From contig JAFMSR010000002.1 in assembly GCA_022818135.1 (NCBI GenBank), positions 21,399,480 through 21,463,479 on the forward strand: a stretch of DNA of 64,000 nucleotides, written 5' to 3'. How positions within the stretch are numbered: the stretch's first letter is position 1; the number at the start of each line of letters is the position of its first letter. The translations under genes and the position numbers were made by a program. This document shows positions 34,081 to 47,500 of this stretch, in pieces. This DNA comes from Saxidomus purpurata. Its lineage: Eukaryota; Mollusca; Bivalvia; Venerida; Veneridae. Under the pieces are notes generated by a model. That model worked only from the letters and a program-made list of their open reading frames with translations, was not told the DNA's origin and did no database searches.

Positions 34081-34469
34081 TTCTTGTTAATAACTAAACT
34101 GCATTCATTAAATTCGGTTAGGACTGCTCAATAATTTCAAAGAATGCAGCCCAAAAATGATCTACATGTATCATAGTATAATATAGTAGCAACATTATGC
34201 ACATATAGCCGCGTAGCATAGACAAATTGTTAGTGATTTTCTAACTCTGTATTCAACGAAATTTCTATCACGGCTGGTCATTTTCATATTTTCAGCTTGC
34301 ACTATAAAAGAGTTAAAGACCTAGAGGTAGCGATTTTGTATACACATTCTGCCCTTGGAGTAACTGCCAAATTTATGTGAACAGTAAAAACTATCCTGCA
34401 ATTGCATGAGATGTTGATGGTTTAAAATGAAGCATTAAATGCATGCGTAACTGTGAGTATGAAGATGTC

Positions 34470-34650
34470 CGGTTAGCGCTCTCGACTCTCGCGATGCGAC
34501 CCAGCTTCTATCACCTTCCCGAGCAGTATGTTAGGTTGCAGGTGGCCACTAAATCAAACTAGTGGGTTTTCTTCGGTTTCTCCACAGGAAGGCCATCATA
34601 AGCCAACATCTGTACGATCAGTTCAAAGGCTTTCGTGAGCCTATGTTTGT
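34470..34650 (+). mobile_element. SINE-like repeat
   Basis: A tRNA-like start 'CCGGTTAGCGCTCTCGACTC' is followed by 'GTGGGTTTTCTTCGGTTTCTC' and a tail with 'AGGCTTTCGTGAGCC'. The GTGGGTTT-TC-CGG-TTTC motif is common in mollusc SINEs. Confidence 0.5.
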
Positions 34651-34794
34651 TGACGACTTTAAATTAATAATCAGTAAAATTTTGTTTTCTTCTTCTTCTG
34701 ATTATTATTATTATTAACGGTACTCGCGTGTGCCTTTGAATGTTACCGATTCGTCATATAATTGAAAATATCAAAATAAAAAAAAGCTTGGTAA

Positions 34795-34905
34795 CGCCAA
34801 AAATACTTATTTTTAAATAATGTTGTCTTTTGTACTTAACTTTAAGTAAATATTGTCTTTCATTGACAAGATTTACTTAAAATTAAGTATTTTTGCGTTA
34901 TGCGT
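34795..34905. repeat. Foldback hairpin
   Basis: 'GCCAAAAATACTTA...ACTTAACTTTAAGTAAAT-TTGTC' is inverted as 'GACAAGATTTACTTAAAATTAAGTATTTTTGCG', with a ~7-nt loop near 34865. A long stem is predicted by eye. Confidence 0.6.
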
Positions 34906-35099
34906 AAAATTTGATATGGGACAATATGACGTGATGTTTGGAAGAATTATAATATTGCTGAATACAGTAAATTAACGAATAAATTTTAGAATAGATTTAA
35001 CAATTGAATAAAAATATGTTTCCAATATATTTTTCAAACCATTAATCCACAGTAGACTGCATATTTTTTCTTTCTAACCCCACCCCACTCAAAGCGCAC

Positions 35100-35330
35100 C
35101 TACCCACATACCTGAAAAATCTATGAATTTTTTCGAACACGAGCCTCTCAGTCATGCGCGTGATCGCAGAGTTGCCTACCCTTCCTTAACCATCATCCGG
35201 GAACTTCAGATTATAATGGCGGTCAAGGTGGCAACTCATTAATTTTCCGATGAATGTAAGATATTGCCATCTGAAGAGGTTAGAAACTGAAGAATTTAGT
35301 TTAGAGATATAAAGAAACATTTATGCAAAA
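35100..35330 (+). promoter_or_regulatory. Probable promoter / 5' UTR of the Mask gene with three uORFs
   Basis: The sequence directly upstream of the Mask start codon holds three short upstream ORFs: 35216-35242 (9 codons with stop, context ATAATGG, with A at -3 and G at +4), 35250-35312 (21 codons) and 35323-35352, which overlaps the main ATG in another frame. Which of them are in the mRNA depends on the transcription start, which cannot be read from sequence. No TATA box is evident. Confidence 0.4.
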
Positions 35331-35516
35331 ATGCAGAATGACGAGAAAATAACAAATAATGACACAGTCAAGGAGCTAAAAACTGTTGAAATCGATCAAG
35401 AAAACCAGACAGCGGCCATGACAGGCCAATCGTTGCCTGAAAATCAGCAAGTTCCCACGAGCCAATCTACTTTTGGTCTTGATGTCTCCTGCAGCGACGA
35501 TGACGAAGTGTCTGAG
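35331..35516 (+). CDS. ANKHD1: Mask exon 1 (start codon)
   Basis: 62 codons from ATG in AAAAATGC context to donor GAG|GTATAA. Asp/Glu/Gln-rich, ending in the conserved acidic DDDEVSE that continues into exon 2. Phase 0 at the end. Confidence 0.9.
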
Positions 35517-38500
35517 GTATAACTAAGCAATGTATATCTTGTTTATAACGTTGTCAGGTTTGAAAATCGTTCCTAAGGACACGCCTTTGTGTTGCAATTT
35601 CTAACCATGTGACCCAAAAAATATTTTATGTAATAAAATGAGAATATTCCAAGTGCATTGAAATGTATTAAACCTAAATCTACATCTTTTTGCAGGCTGA
35701 TTTTTTCAAGTTAATTTCAGGTGGCGCCATGTGATGGCAAATTTATTCTTAAAAGTTGAATGCACCGACAGCCTGTAGCCTTGCTTTTTACTTAAATTTA
35801 GATGTATATTTCTTGCATCGAAATAATAGTGCAGTTAGTGTTCAGCTATCAACAATTATACTTTTGGTCCAATATTTTGAAAAAGCAGTATAGTGTAGTG
35901 CAGCCAAAAGCCCCAACTGCTACAATCACTTGGGAGGAATATATGCAAAAAACGTGAGTGAAAATAACATGTCTCTGAGTGACCCGAAGAAATATGTGAC
36001 TTACTCCATTGTCATTTGGAATGATAGTATCGATCGCGTTTCTCGCATAATTTGGAGTCACTTTGAGTGAAATTATATATTATCTAAAATGTTGGTGAAA
36101 TACACTTGTTACATTCTGATTCTTTTAATCATTCATCTCCGCTGCTGTATTTTCGTCGCGTATTGCCGCTAAAAAGATCTGTCATGTTTGTTTGATCTTT
36201 GTAATAGACATGGCCTTAAAAAGACAGATTTCATTTGACAGTTTGAGACATGTACAATTAGCAACAAAGTTTAGGGCTCTTTTCATCTTGTGCATACAAA
36301 ATATGTAGTCCCGCAATTAAGGAAATGAATATTGAAATTCATAACCAGAGGACAATTTTAATAAGCACCTGCGATTATTAAAGCATAGGTGAATATGAAT
36401 CTGTTCTTGTTTTCAACTTGGGGCGTAATAAACCAAACAAATCAAAACGAAAATTAGGGGTCTTGTATATTAAAGCACACATGATTGACACTTTGTTTAC
36501 TCTGTAAGTGCAATCTATTGCTTACTCTGTAAACGGAATCTTTAGTGTGTCAATCAAGTCAAGTGCATCATTGCAATTTTCCTTGCTTTTAGCTCGAAAC
36601 CTTGCAAAGTTTTGCATGTTAATGCGACTTCTTGCTTTATTCGTCCTTTTGGCCGATCCCCTATATTCTTACTGATCGTTACTGATGATGTTCACATTTA
36701 AATGTTTTGTTTAATATTACTGTTACGGAAAAGGACTCAATTTTTTTGCATATTCCTCCAGAGCTGTACTCTAATTAAATGGATCCAAACTGCATGAAAA
36801 TAAGATGTTTAAAAACACAGAAAGTTCGAAGATGCTGTAAGCTCATGTATGTCTGTACCATACTAATATAAATGTAGTATGCATCTGCCACATTTAAACT
36901 TAAACTGATCAGTATCCAGCTCATTCCAAGACTGTGATTTATAACAAATATGACTAAGTAACCTTGCAGTACCATTAAACTTAGTGGAAAGACGGATTGT
37001 GCTAAGAAAATGCATTATGCTTAAAGTGCATGTTATGCATCAAGAACAACTTTTTATGGGATATGATTTAATTATTTTGTTATCAGTTGCAAAATGGTTC
37101 TTATAACTTTGATTCATCACTACTTATTCCATATCAACAATTCATTGTTAACCTGCAAGAGAGCTAGGAACTGTGTAATTGAGTGGCTTTTGACATTTAG
37201 TTTCTTCTGTTGTCCTTACCAAATTTACACCGAATGTGTATGACCAGACAATCTCTGACGAGTTGTAATACAAGCTTAATGCGATCTGTACTTAATTATG
37301 GCCCAGGGATAATTCTAGGATGGATTTCCGCGATTTATCGCATAAAACTTGCTGAAATCGCATAAAAATCATCAATTGAGAGAAAAATTGCGCTCCGTCT
37401 CAGTTGACTTTAAGCTAATTATTTTATTTTTCGGTGCTTTTCTGACCTTTGACACGCCGATAATTGGCGCGGGTATCAATAATCCAAACAGAGCGCATCA
37501 AGTGTGAACCAGAGTACACTTTCTTTTTAACAAATTACAATGTTGCTGTGGAAAACTTTGCACCTGGTTTCGATACAAGGTGCGATAGATTAAATTCACG
37601 CATTGCTGGTAATAGAGAATATGTTCTTATTTAAATCGAGTAAATGCGTGTTTTATGTCTGTACCGCGGCGGTTTTGGAAATTCGGGATTTGTTTTGTGA
37701 CCTTCATGTTTGCGCTGTTTGATCAAATTTTCGCTCATTTCGTTGTCAAGTGTTTGTGTAACTCAGTCAAGGGTCTAAGCTGCAGGAGTTCGACTTCAAG
37801 GGTGCACTAAAACTGTTTCGTGAATTTCGCCGTGTGAATCAAAATCCGACCGTCCCTTATTGGATAACATTTGTGGGCGTCGTAACAAGTGTCGGCGAGT
37901 ACACCGTCAATCAAAAATCGATTGTAGTCTGTTGGTTAATATACGAAAGAAGGCGGAGCTAATTAGTCACAACCTATCAATGAGCACGTGGCCGTAACGC
38001 TCATCATCAAAGGTGTTAATTGATAATGATTTCTATAACACGGAGTAATGAGCGGCCGACTCTGACACGACTTTGTGTATTGTAATTCACAGATCGCCGG
38101 AAACATAAAATCAAAAGACAAGTTAACATTTTCTGTTATTCCAATAATCATATGTCATTATTGACATTAGCATATGCTTTTATGTTTAAAAACTTGATAA
38201 AACTGGACCAGCACTGATGTAGAAGAGTAACTAATGACAATAAAAGCATTGTTTTCTAATATCAAAATAAGTGACTAATATGTTGAAATATTAACTTTAA
38301 AAATTGTTATGGACGTAATCTTTTCTCTGTACTCTAATTATCAGCGGGCAATATCCGGCGCCTCCAGTATTTGTCACTTCTAATCATTATTTCAATATAT
38401 TTTTTGACAATTTTTTGTATTTAAACTGTTAAAATTGGTTCGGGGGGGAGGGGGGGGCATGACGGAGATTCACAGACATGCGAGGTCGCAAAATATGTGA

Positions 38501-41500
38501 CAAATGGGGGAACAACATAATTTTCAGCTGATAAAACCTAGGAAAATGATAAGCAGCTATCAAATTTAGGAATTATTAAAAAATACGACTGAAAAGCAAC
38601 AGGACACAAACAGAAAAAAATGAAATGCAGGCTTAGGATATATTACCTGAACCCGATGACCCTTGACTTGACCCTTAAAATTGTCACTTTGACCCTTGAA
38701 AATTTGATTTTGACCCTTGAAAATTTAGGCTGAAGAGTCAATGACCCTTGAGCTTCAAAGCCTACTGAACACCCAGCTTAAAGTATGGAAATTGGAGAAG
38801 GCCAGAAAGATCTTTGAGGGAACTCCTGCATCTTTAAACCCTGGGCGGTAATTTTGCAGACACCTGTTCTCTAGACTCACAATTATGACATAGTCAGTCT
38901 ATCTGTATCAGATCAGTGAACTGTTCCATGTGTTTTTGTTCTAGTCAATAAATAATCATTTATTGCGTAATGTGTTTTTTCTTTTCAACTGAAAAAATAT
39001 TACTCAAATTAAAAATATCTCACCAATATTTGACAAATAGGAGAAATATCTCGCCGAAAATTTGACCTAGAATAATCCCTGTGGCCCCTGATTTTACAAA
39101 AATTCCAATATGTTTGACCATAATATTTTGGATGAGTTCTGTTATGGGCTTGATTGAAAGAATTCTTAGAGTTATTGGCCCTGATTTAAAGTCCCAGGAT
39201 CACTTTGAATCAACTGATCTATAAAAATAAATTTATTGATAGTATAATGATAGAACCATGTTCTGTTTGCTCTGAAACAATGTTGACATGCCTTTCTTTC
39301 GTATTCAAGTCATTTCTTCAAGTAATAGAGTTGTCAGAAGGCCGTTCTTATTTTTTTGCAATATCATTGAAAAAAATACTGTGCTTTTGATATGTGCTTG
39401 GCGATTTTAAAAGCAAAGTAAGGAATGTTTCTAGTACAAATAAAGGTCATTTCTGTCTGTAAGACATATTTCTTGATCAAATGAGAGCTACTTGTAAATT
39501 TATGTGATCCTGGGACTTTAACAAAAAAATGCAATGTTTTATTCAGTTTACACTCTAGTCCATTCTCGTACGTCCAGAGCATTCATTACATAATTTTGTC
39601 TGAAAGGTTGACAAACCACTGATGCATGAGGATGACTCTAGTCAGGTAGTCCCTACATTTTTTTGGACTATTTTTGATCAGATTTGTTTGACTGTAAAAT
39701 ATTAGCTGAGCTTGTCATGCAGGCTGTCACTGGCTTTGGGGGAATGGGGCAATGGCCATGGGGGGTGGCTGCATTATTTTCAAACATCCACCAACGAAAA
39801 TCCCCTGCACATGGGTCACTTGATTATACACAGTCATGCTTATATAGGAAACAATTTAAAATTCTTTTTCTCTGAAACCACAAGGCAAGGTTGTTCAAAT
39901 CATTAAGAATTGACCCAGTCGGGAGCTCACTTGATTTTACAAAAACTGAAAGAAAAAAACCTTTAATCTCTACAGTCACAAAGCCTAGAGCTTAGATATT
40001 TGGCATGTAGCATTACCTAGTGGACCTCTACCAAGTTTGTTCAAATCTGGTCCACCTAGTCAAAATTGTGTCCACTTAGTCAAAATTATGTATTCTGTGT
40101 ACATTGTATTTTGTAAATAGGGTCCACCTGTCAATGAAGTGCATATTTCAGTGCTTCCAGATATGGCCTTTATACGCTCACTGTCCAACATATGGCATCC
40201 TTTAACATTTTCCTTCAAACAACATCTAAGAAACTCCTACGCAAATGTTGATTAAACTTGGCAGGGACGTTCCCTGCATGAAGCTGATATCTGTTCAAAT
40301 AATTCCATTCCATGCAGAACTCTGGTTGCCATGGAAACTGAAAGGAAAAGCTTAAAATCTTTCTCAAAAAGAGTAAGGCCTAGAGCTTAGTTATTTAGCA
40401 TGTAGTATTGTCCAGTGGACCTCTAACAAAATTGTTGAAATCATGACCCAACATCAAAATTGACTCTGTAGGGGGTCACCGTATTATACACTATACAATT
40501 ATAGACTAATATTGAGGTCTATATGTAGTTTTGAGGACCTGTTAAAAGTGATATTGACCGAGGACGAAGTTCGAGGTCAATATCATTTTTCACAGGTCCG
40601 AAAAACTATATATTGACCGAAACATTAGTCTACAATTATTATATCGTATACCTCATTAAAAGTAGTGAAAATTATGCGAAAATATAACAGAAATGACATC
40701 TTGAAATCGGTGCAGGTCTACACATCTTTTTCCAGGTCTACACATACTTCTGCGGACCCGGCACGTGAGCGCTATCGGCCAATCAGGTTTAAGTATTTAT
40801 GACTGGTATACGATATATGCTTATATAGGAAAAAATTTTCCTCTGAAACCATGAGGCAACATTGTTCAAATCATTCAAAGTTGACCTACATGTAGTCGGG
40901 AGCTTACTTGATTTTACAAAAACTGAAAGAAAAAAACCTTTAAAATCTTCTCTACAATAACAAAGCTTAGAGCTTACTGTAGATATTTAGCATGAAGCAT
41001 TACCTAGTGGACTTCTACCAAGTTTATTCAAATCTGGTCCCCCTAGTCAAAAGTAACCTTTCCCAGGGGTTCATTTGATTTTACATAGAGTTATACAGGA
41101 AAAAATTTGAAAAAATCTCTGATTGGTTAGTTGAAAGGTCATTTGAACATTTGCTGCCGCATGTCTTTAGATCTTCATATATGTGTATTTTGTGAACAGG
41201 GTCAACCTGTCAATGAAGTGCATATTTCAGTGCTTCCAGATATGGTCTTATACAAGTAAGATCATATTTACAATGTCTTAATACTGTGATAGCCAGAACA
41301 TGTCATGTTAACTGTAAATGATTCAGGATATGAAGTGGGTAAGGATCCAGTGTTTTTTTGGGGGCCTTTTTGGGGCCGAAATTCGGCCCCATTCCCCTCC
41401 AAATTTATTACTTTTTCCCCATTTTTGACCAAATTCCTCAAAATGTTGAAAAAAGTTTGATTTATTTAATCAAGAGTTGGCCAAACTTGTTATAAAAACA

Positions 41501-44500
41501 CAAGTTTTCATAAATTATAGCTTCAGAATAATTTCTTGCAACTATTTGACACCTTGCATGAGAAATAGTCAGCCGAAAATGCCGATTTTTCGTTTGTCAC
41601 CTATTTTCGCGACCCGATTTTTGTTATTTTTTCATCAAAAACAGTGTTCCAAAGATGAAAAAAGATACTATACAATGTTTCAATTGAAAATAGAGTAATC
41701 TTATATCACATGTGTTTTAACACCATGCTGCTAGTATGTTCCTGACGCCATATTTTTTTTTTATAAAATTTTGTTAAATTCTTATGTCCTCTCTTTTATA
41801 TTTGGTAAAGAATAATGTCTTACTCTTGATAGTTTTGGTTCTTTATATATTCTTTTTAAACGTATTTTTATACTTTTCTAAAGATTCCCCTTTTCTGGCA
41901 AAATGCGTTCCCCTCCTGACGGGCCCCGCCACCTTTCCCCTCATGGGATCTGATATATGGACACATGTTAGGGAAATTGGGAATGTCCATTTTTTTTTTG
42001 GAAAAGTATAACTTTGACCAGTATGGATGACCTTATTCTGTAGGTGGATTCATTTATCTTGGACACTGAGGATCCTGATCCTGTAATGGAGCCTAATTTT
42101 TTGTTGCCACAGAGCATTGAAGGAGCCAATTTACACACAGTCACTGTGGACCCGGAGACACATGCCAGGCTAGAGGCCCTGCTTGAAGCTGCAGGTAAGA
42201 TTTGCAGAAATACATCAATGGAGGTTATCTAACCTTAAAAACTTTCTGCAGGTGATCTGCAAATTTGGACAAAATTGCATTGAAAGGGTTTATACATTGT
42301 AGAAATATGTTTTTGATTTGCAATCTTTTAAGTCTATAAAGAAAACACTTTCCATAGCTTCAGACAGGGAAGAAAAGTGAACAGAATTAGCTACACGAAA
42401 GTATGCCATTCTGTATGAACTGAATATTGATTAATTGTGATTGAAGCTTTGAAAGTTACACAATTTTATGAAGAATGGAGGATTTTTAGAACTAGAACTT
42501 TGTAAAGGTTAGATATTGATATAATTAATGCCGGAAGCACTGTTTTGAATATATGTGAATTTGTTTTTCAAGTTTGAACTATATCAGGAAACATGAAATT
42601 TTGCAGGTATAGGAAAGCTGTCCACAGCGGATGGAAAAGCCCTAACTGACCCTGAGGTTCTGCGCAAGCTGACATCGTCAGTGAGTTGTGCTCTAGATGA
42701 GGCTGCACAAGCACTGCACAGGATGAGAGCAGAGCAGCAGAGCCAGTTAGGGAACACTGATAGGTAAGATATATGTATTTTTAGATTGAAGTGTGGTGGT
42801 ACAATGTACATGTATGTATGTTTGTTGATTAGATTCAATTGCATTATAAAACACTTCTGACAAGTTCTCATCATTTACGTTTTCTGGCTACTCAATTACA
42901 GGAGGGTGCATCTTTCTTTTAAATAATGTCTCCTTTTTGACTGTGCCAGCAAGTACAGTTTTCTGTTGTACTTGATTGATTTTTTTTTTGATTTTCTGTT
43001 TTGTGAATCTTAGATCCTCATCTCAATTTTAATGAGAAAACTGTTTTACGATGCTTTAAGAAAACATTACATGCTATTTTGTAATTAATAGTGTCACTCT
43101 TTTGATTATGAAGTGGCTTGTTTTCAGATTTTTTTGGTGCTTCAGTCACGAAAGCATTGCATTTGTGGCATTTAATCTAGTGCATTTGTTACAAGAAGAA
43201 TCCTTCCTTCCGAATGCCTTGTTCAGTAGTAGGATATTTACTGATAATCACAAGAATATTATTTAGAATTTATTGATTTTATGCATTTCAGCCAAAGATC
43301 ATTGGCTGAGGCTTGCAGTGATGGGGATGTACCAACAGTACGTAAGCTGCTACGGGAGGGAGGCAGTGTACATGAAACCACAGAAGAAGGCGACAGTCTG
43401 CTGTCATTAGCATGCTCTGCTGGCTACTACGAGCTTGCACAGGTGTGTTGTCTATTTGTGTGCATGAAAAATTGACCAGAAACAAGAAATGAGCGAAGGG
43501 TTCAGTCCTGACTTCAGGCTTAAGGAGAAGTTTTGCCCACATTTGCCTATTTAGGGAGAAATCATTGGTTAAAACAGGAATTTTTCTGTCTTTATAAAAC
43601 CACTTCTCCCTAGGGTAAATTAGGGAGCTGTTAAACTGCTTTTGCTTTCGCTCAAGTCCCCCATTCAACCATCCCTGATAAAAAAGGAAAAACAGTTTGA
43701 ACAAAATTGAAATAAATTTAATTTAGACATGTTTCAAAACATCACATGTGCCATGGCTTGCTTAAATTAGATAAGCCGGCACTGTAAAGGAGACATTTTT
43801 CTCCTGGATCAATCGGGCTTAAGAAGAATAACATCTGTAAATGATTTGTAGTATGTTGAAGGGCATACATGAGTACTAAAAATGTTTGTCAGTACTCAGT
43901 AGAGTTATATTATAAGAAGTGTTTCAGCATTGATTTTTATGTGACTGTGATTTTGGAGTTTGTGATTGATTTGTATCATGTTGCATATATTTTGCAGGTT
44001 TTGTTAGCAATGAAGGCCAATGTAGAAGACCGAGGTATCAAAGGTGATTGTACTCCACTCATGGAGGCAGCCAGTGGAGGTTACGTGGACATTGTCAAAT
44101 TGTTGATAGCACATGGAGCTGACGTTAATGCCCAGTCTTCAGCTGGTAAGCATCAAAGCAGGGGTTAGAGAATTACATTCAGTAAATATTCAGTCAGAAG
44201 TCGACCAAATTCATAGTAAGAAGAAATGCTTCTGAATTCCACCTGTAGACTTAGGATGTAGTTATATAAGATCTGTTATCAAATGTGGGAAGAAACCAAA
44301 AAGAGTGCCAATTATGTGATTAAAATGGCCTTGTTTTTGTTGAAAATTGGTCAGAACTTGAAAAGAAAACCAATGTTTTTGGTCTTGTTAAGATGAAATA
44401 AAAAAAATTGCTCGGTTTTGATAATTGAATTCTTGACCAAGTTGTTAAGATTTTGATTAAAATAACCAGAACTTTCCCTATTTACAGTACCACTGTTGAT

Positions 44501-47500
44501 CACATTACATCATAATAAAACCATCTTGGGAATTGTTTCTGGCTATACCTGTCCTTGTGTCAGTGTTTTTTTTCAGTCTGAGGGGAAAGGTGGCGGGGCC
44601 CGTCAGGAGGGGAATTTTTACGTCATTTTGCCAGAAAAAGGGAATTTTTTAGAGAATGTATAAAATATACTGTTTAAAAATGTAATATTATAAAGAACCA
44701 AAACTATCAAGTATGTAAATGATATTATTCTTTTACAAAATATAAAGAGAGGTTATAAGAATTAAACATAACAAAATTTTATATAAAAATACTGGTGTCA
44801 GGAACATAACTTAGCAGCATTGGTGTTAAAAGTTAAAAACACACGTGAATATTAATAATTACTTCTATTTTGAATTGAAAACATTGTATTAGTATCTTTT
44901 TCATCTTTGGAACACTGTTTTTGTTAAAAAAATCACAAAAATCGAGGTCGCGAAAATAGGTGACAAACGAAAAATCGCCGATTTTCGGCTGACTATTTCT
45001 CATGTAAGGTGTCAAATAGTTGCAAGAAATTATTCTGAAGCTGTAATTTATGAAAACTTATGTTTTTATAACAAGTTTGGCCAACTCTTGATTAAATAAA
45101 TCAAAGATTTTTTCAATATTTTGAGGGGAATTTTTTGTCAAAAATGGGGAAAAATGTATATTAAATTTGGAGGGGAATGGGGTCGAATTTCGGCCCCAAA
45201 AAGGCCCCAAAAAAAACACTGTGTGTGCTAGACAGTTATGAGGACTGTCAAAAATGTTCTCTTCAAATCAGCATAGAGACATTCAAAACATGATATTATT
45301 AGGAAAGAAAGTGTATTTGAAGATATTTATACCCCCGAAACGAAGTTTAGGGGGGTATATAGGAGTCACCTGGTGGTTAGTGTCAGGCGGGCGGGCGGTC
45401 TGTTGCATTTTCCTTGTCCGGAGCATAACTTGAAAACTACTGGTTGGAATTCAATACAACCTCATACAATGGTTAAGTACATTAAGAGGAAGTGCAGTAC
45501 ATAGGAACCATAACTCCATCTTGACTCATTACAGAGTTATTGCCCTTTGTTACTTTTCCTTGTCCAGAGTATAATTCGAAAACTACCTATTGGAATTCAA
45601 TACAACTTCATACAATGGTCAAGCACAATGAGAGGAAGTGCAGTGCACAGGAACCATAACTCCATCTTGACTAATTACAGAGTTATTGCCCTTTGTTACT
45701 TTTCCTTGTCCGGAGCATTATTCAAAAACTACTGGTTTGAATTCAATACAACTTCATACAATGGTCAAGCACAATGAGAGGAAGTGCAATGCAAAAGAAC
45801 AATATCTCTATGTTGACTCATTTCAGAGTTATTGTCCTTTGTTACTTTTACTTGTTTAGAGCATAATTCGAAAACTATTGGTTGGAATTCACTACAACTT
45901 CATACAATGGTCAAGCACATTGAGAGGAAGTCTAGTGTACAAGAACCATAACTCTACCTTGACAAATTACAGAGATATTGCCAAGAACAATATCTCTTTT
46001 TAGTTTGTTTGCAAGGTATTCTGTTACTACAAACTTCCTCAGTTTATAAAGCAGTCTTTCGGCGGTATTAATCACATTTAGTGATACCTCTAGTTAATTT
46101 TATTTATCGATGTATTTTTTCCTCTTACCATAGAAGGAGCATTGTTACCCCTTAAATAGACCATGATAAGCTACCTCATCCTTGCAGTCAGACCAGAATC
46201 TGCAAGTGCTGCTATTCAACTTCCCGATATGAAATACTATTGTTTGGTCCTAGTTAACTATTGACAATTTGGCAATCAATTTCAGAAAATGTCACATGGC
46301 TTTGAGTGGGACAGTAATATTGTCAACCTAAGAAGAATATAGTCACACAAGGCAAATCAGAGTGTGATGAATGTTCCCTTAAGAAAATGTTAATAAATAT
46401 AGTAAGGTGACGACCGTAAAATCAGTTTCATGGCTGACAGTACATTTGTAGCAGTCTCATGGTGTCTTAGAAGTATTGGTAAAAATACAAACTGCTCTGT
46501 CCATAGTAATTTTACATTGACAATAAGTTTTGGAAGTATAATTATAGACATTATAATGTTGCATTTCCTTGCAGGTAATACACCTTTACATTACGCTGCC
46601 TGTGGAGGGTACGAGGACGTAGTCCAAGTGCTTATTGAGGCTGGAGCAAATGTAGAGCAACACAATGAGAATGGACACACCCCGTTGATGGAAGCAGCCA
46701 GTGCAGGACATGTAGGTGTTGCGGCCATATTGCTGAACAATGGTGCAGGGATCAACACACATTCTAATGAGTTCAAAGAGAGTGCATTAACCTTAGCATG
46801 CTATAAAGGTAAGCACCATTTGTGGTAGAAGTGTCACATTTGCATAGAAAATAATGGTTGCATTTTGATGCAAGTGAGTTTAGTTAGCAAGCTTTCTGAC
46901 AAGGTTTTCATTAAGAACCGATTGCCGATAGAATACATTGGTTTAAAGTCCTTTGTTATAGGTTAGAAACTGGGCAGTTGTGTATATTTACAATGGACAT
47001 AAATGCCGAGTAGTATTTTACTATGCACTGATAAAAAATGCAATTGCTGCATTTCGATATTAATGCCACCCCCATCAGATGTAACAATAACAGCAATTTT
47101 CATTGATCAATGCGTAAACATTATACAGTGATTGTATTCCATTTAACAAAAAAAAATTGCTTTCGGCATGATCGAAAAATTCACATGAAAAAGGATGGAA
47201 AATGATTAAATAATGCAGAATCTTTGCTGAAATTTTGGTCTGCATGTCTCATTTGATATTTGTGGCAGAAAAGTACTTTTGTGGTCAAAATGTCTATATA
47301 TAGAGTTAAAAATAAACTCCTGTTATGCGTTTTGGTTGTACAACTACATTAAGTAAATATTTTAGATTGTCAGTTGTTTCTAGGATAGTCTTTGTTTCTG
47401 TGTTACTTGAAGTTTATACTGTTCCTTTCAGAATTGTAACTGAATCATGTTAACTGTATGTTTTTAGGACATCTAGAGATGGTAAAGTTTTTACTTGAAG

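Larger units (their letters stand above)
35517..42043 (+). other. Intron 1 (6.5 kb), rich in mobile elements
   Basis: It carries the hAT-like element 37304-39081, modular repeats at 39900-41070, a hairpin at 40485-40645 and a truncated CAGTG element at 41348-41943. No further exon was recognised. ORFs within it are short. Confidence 0.8.
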
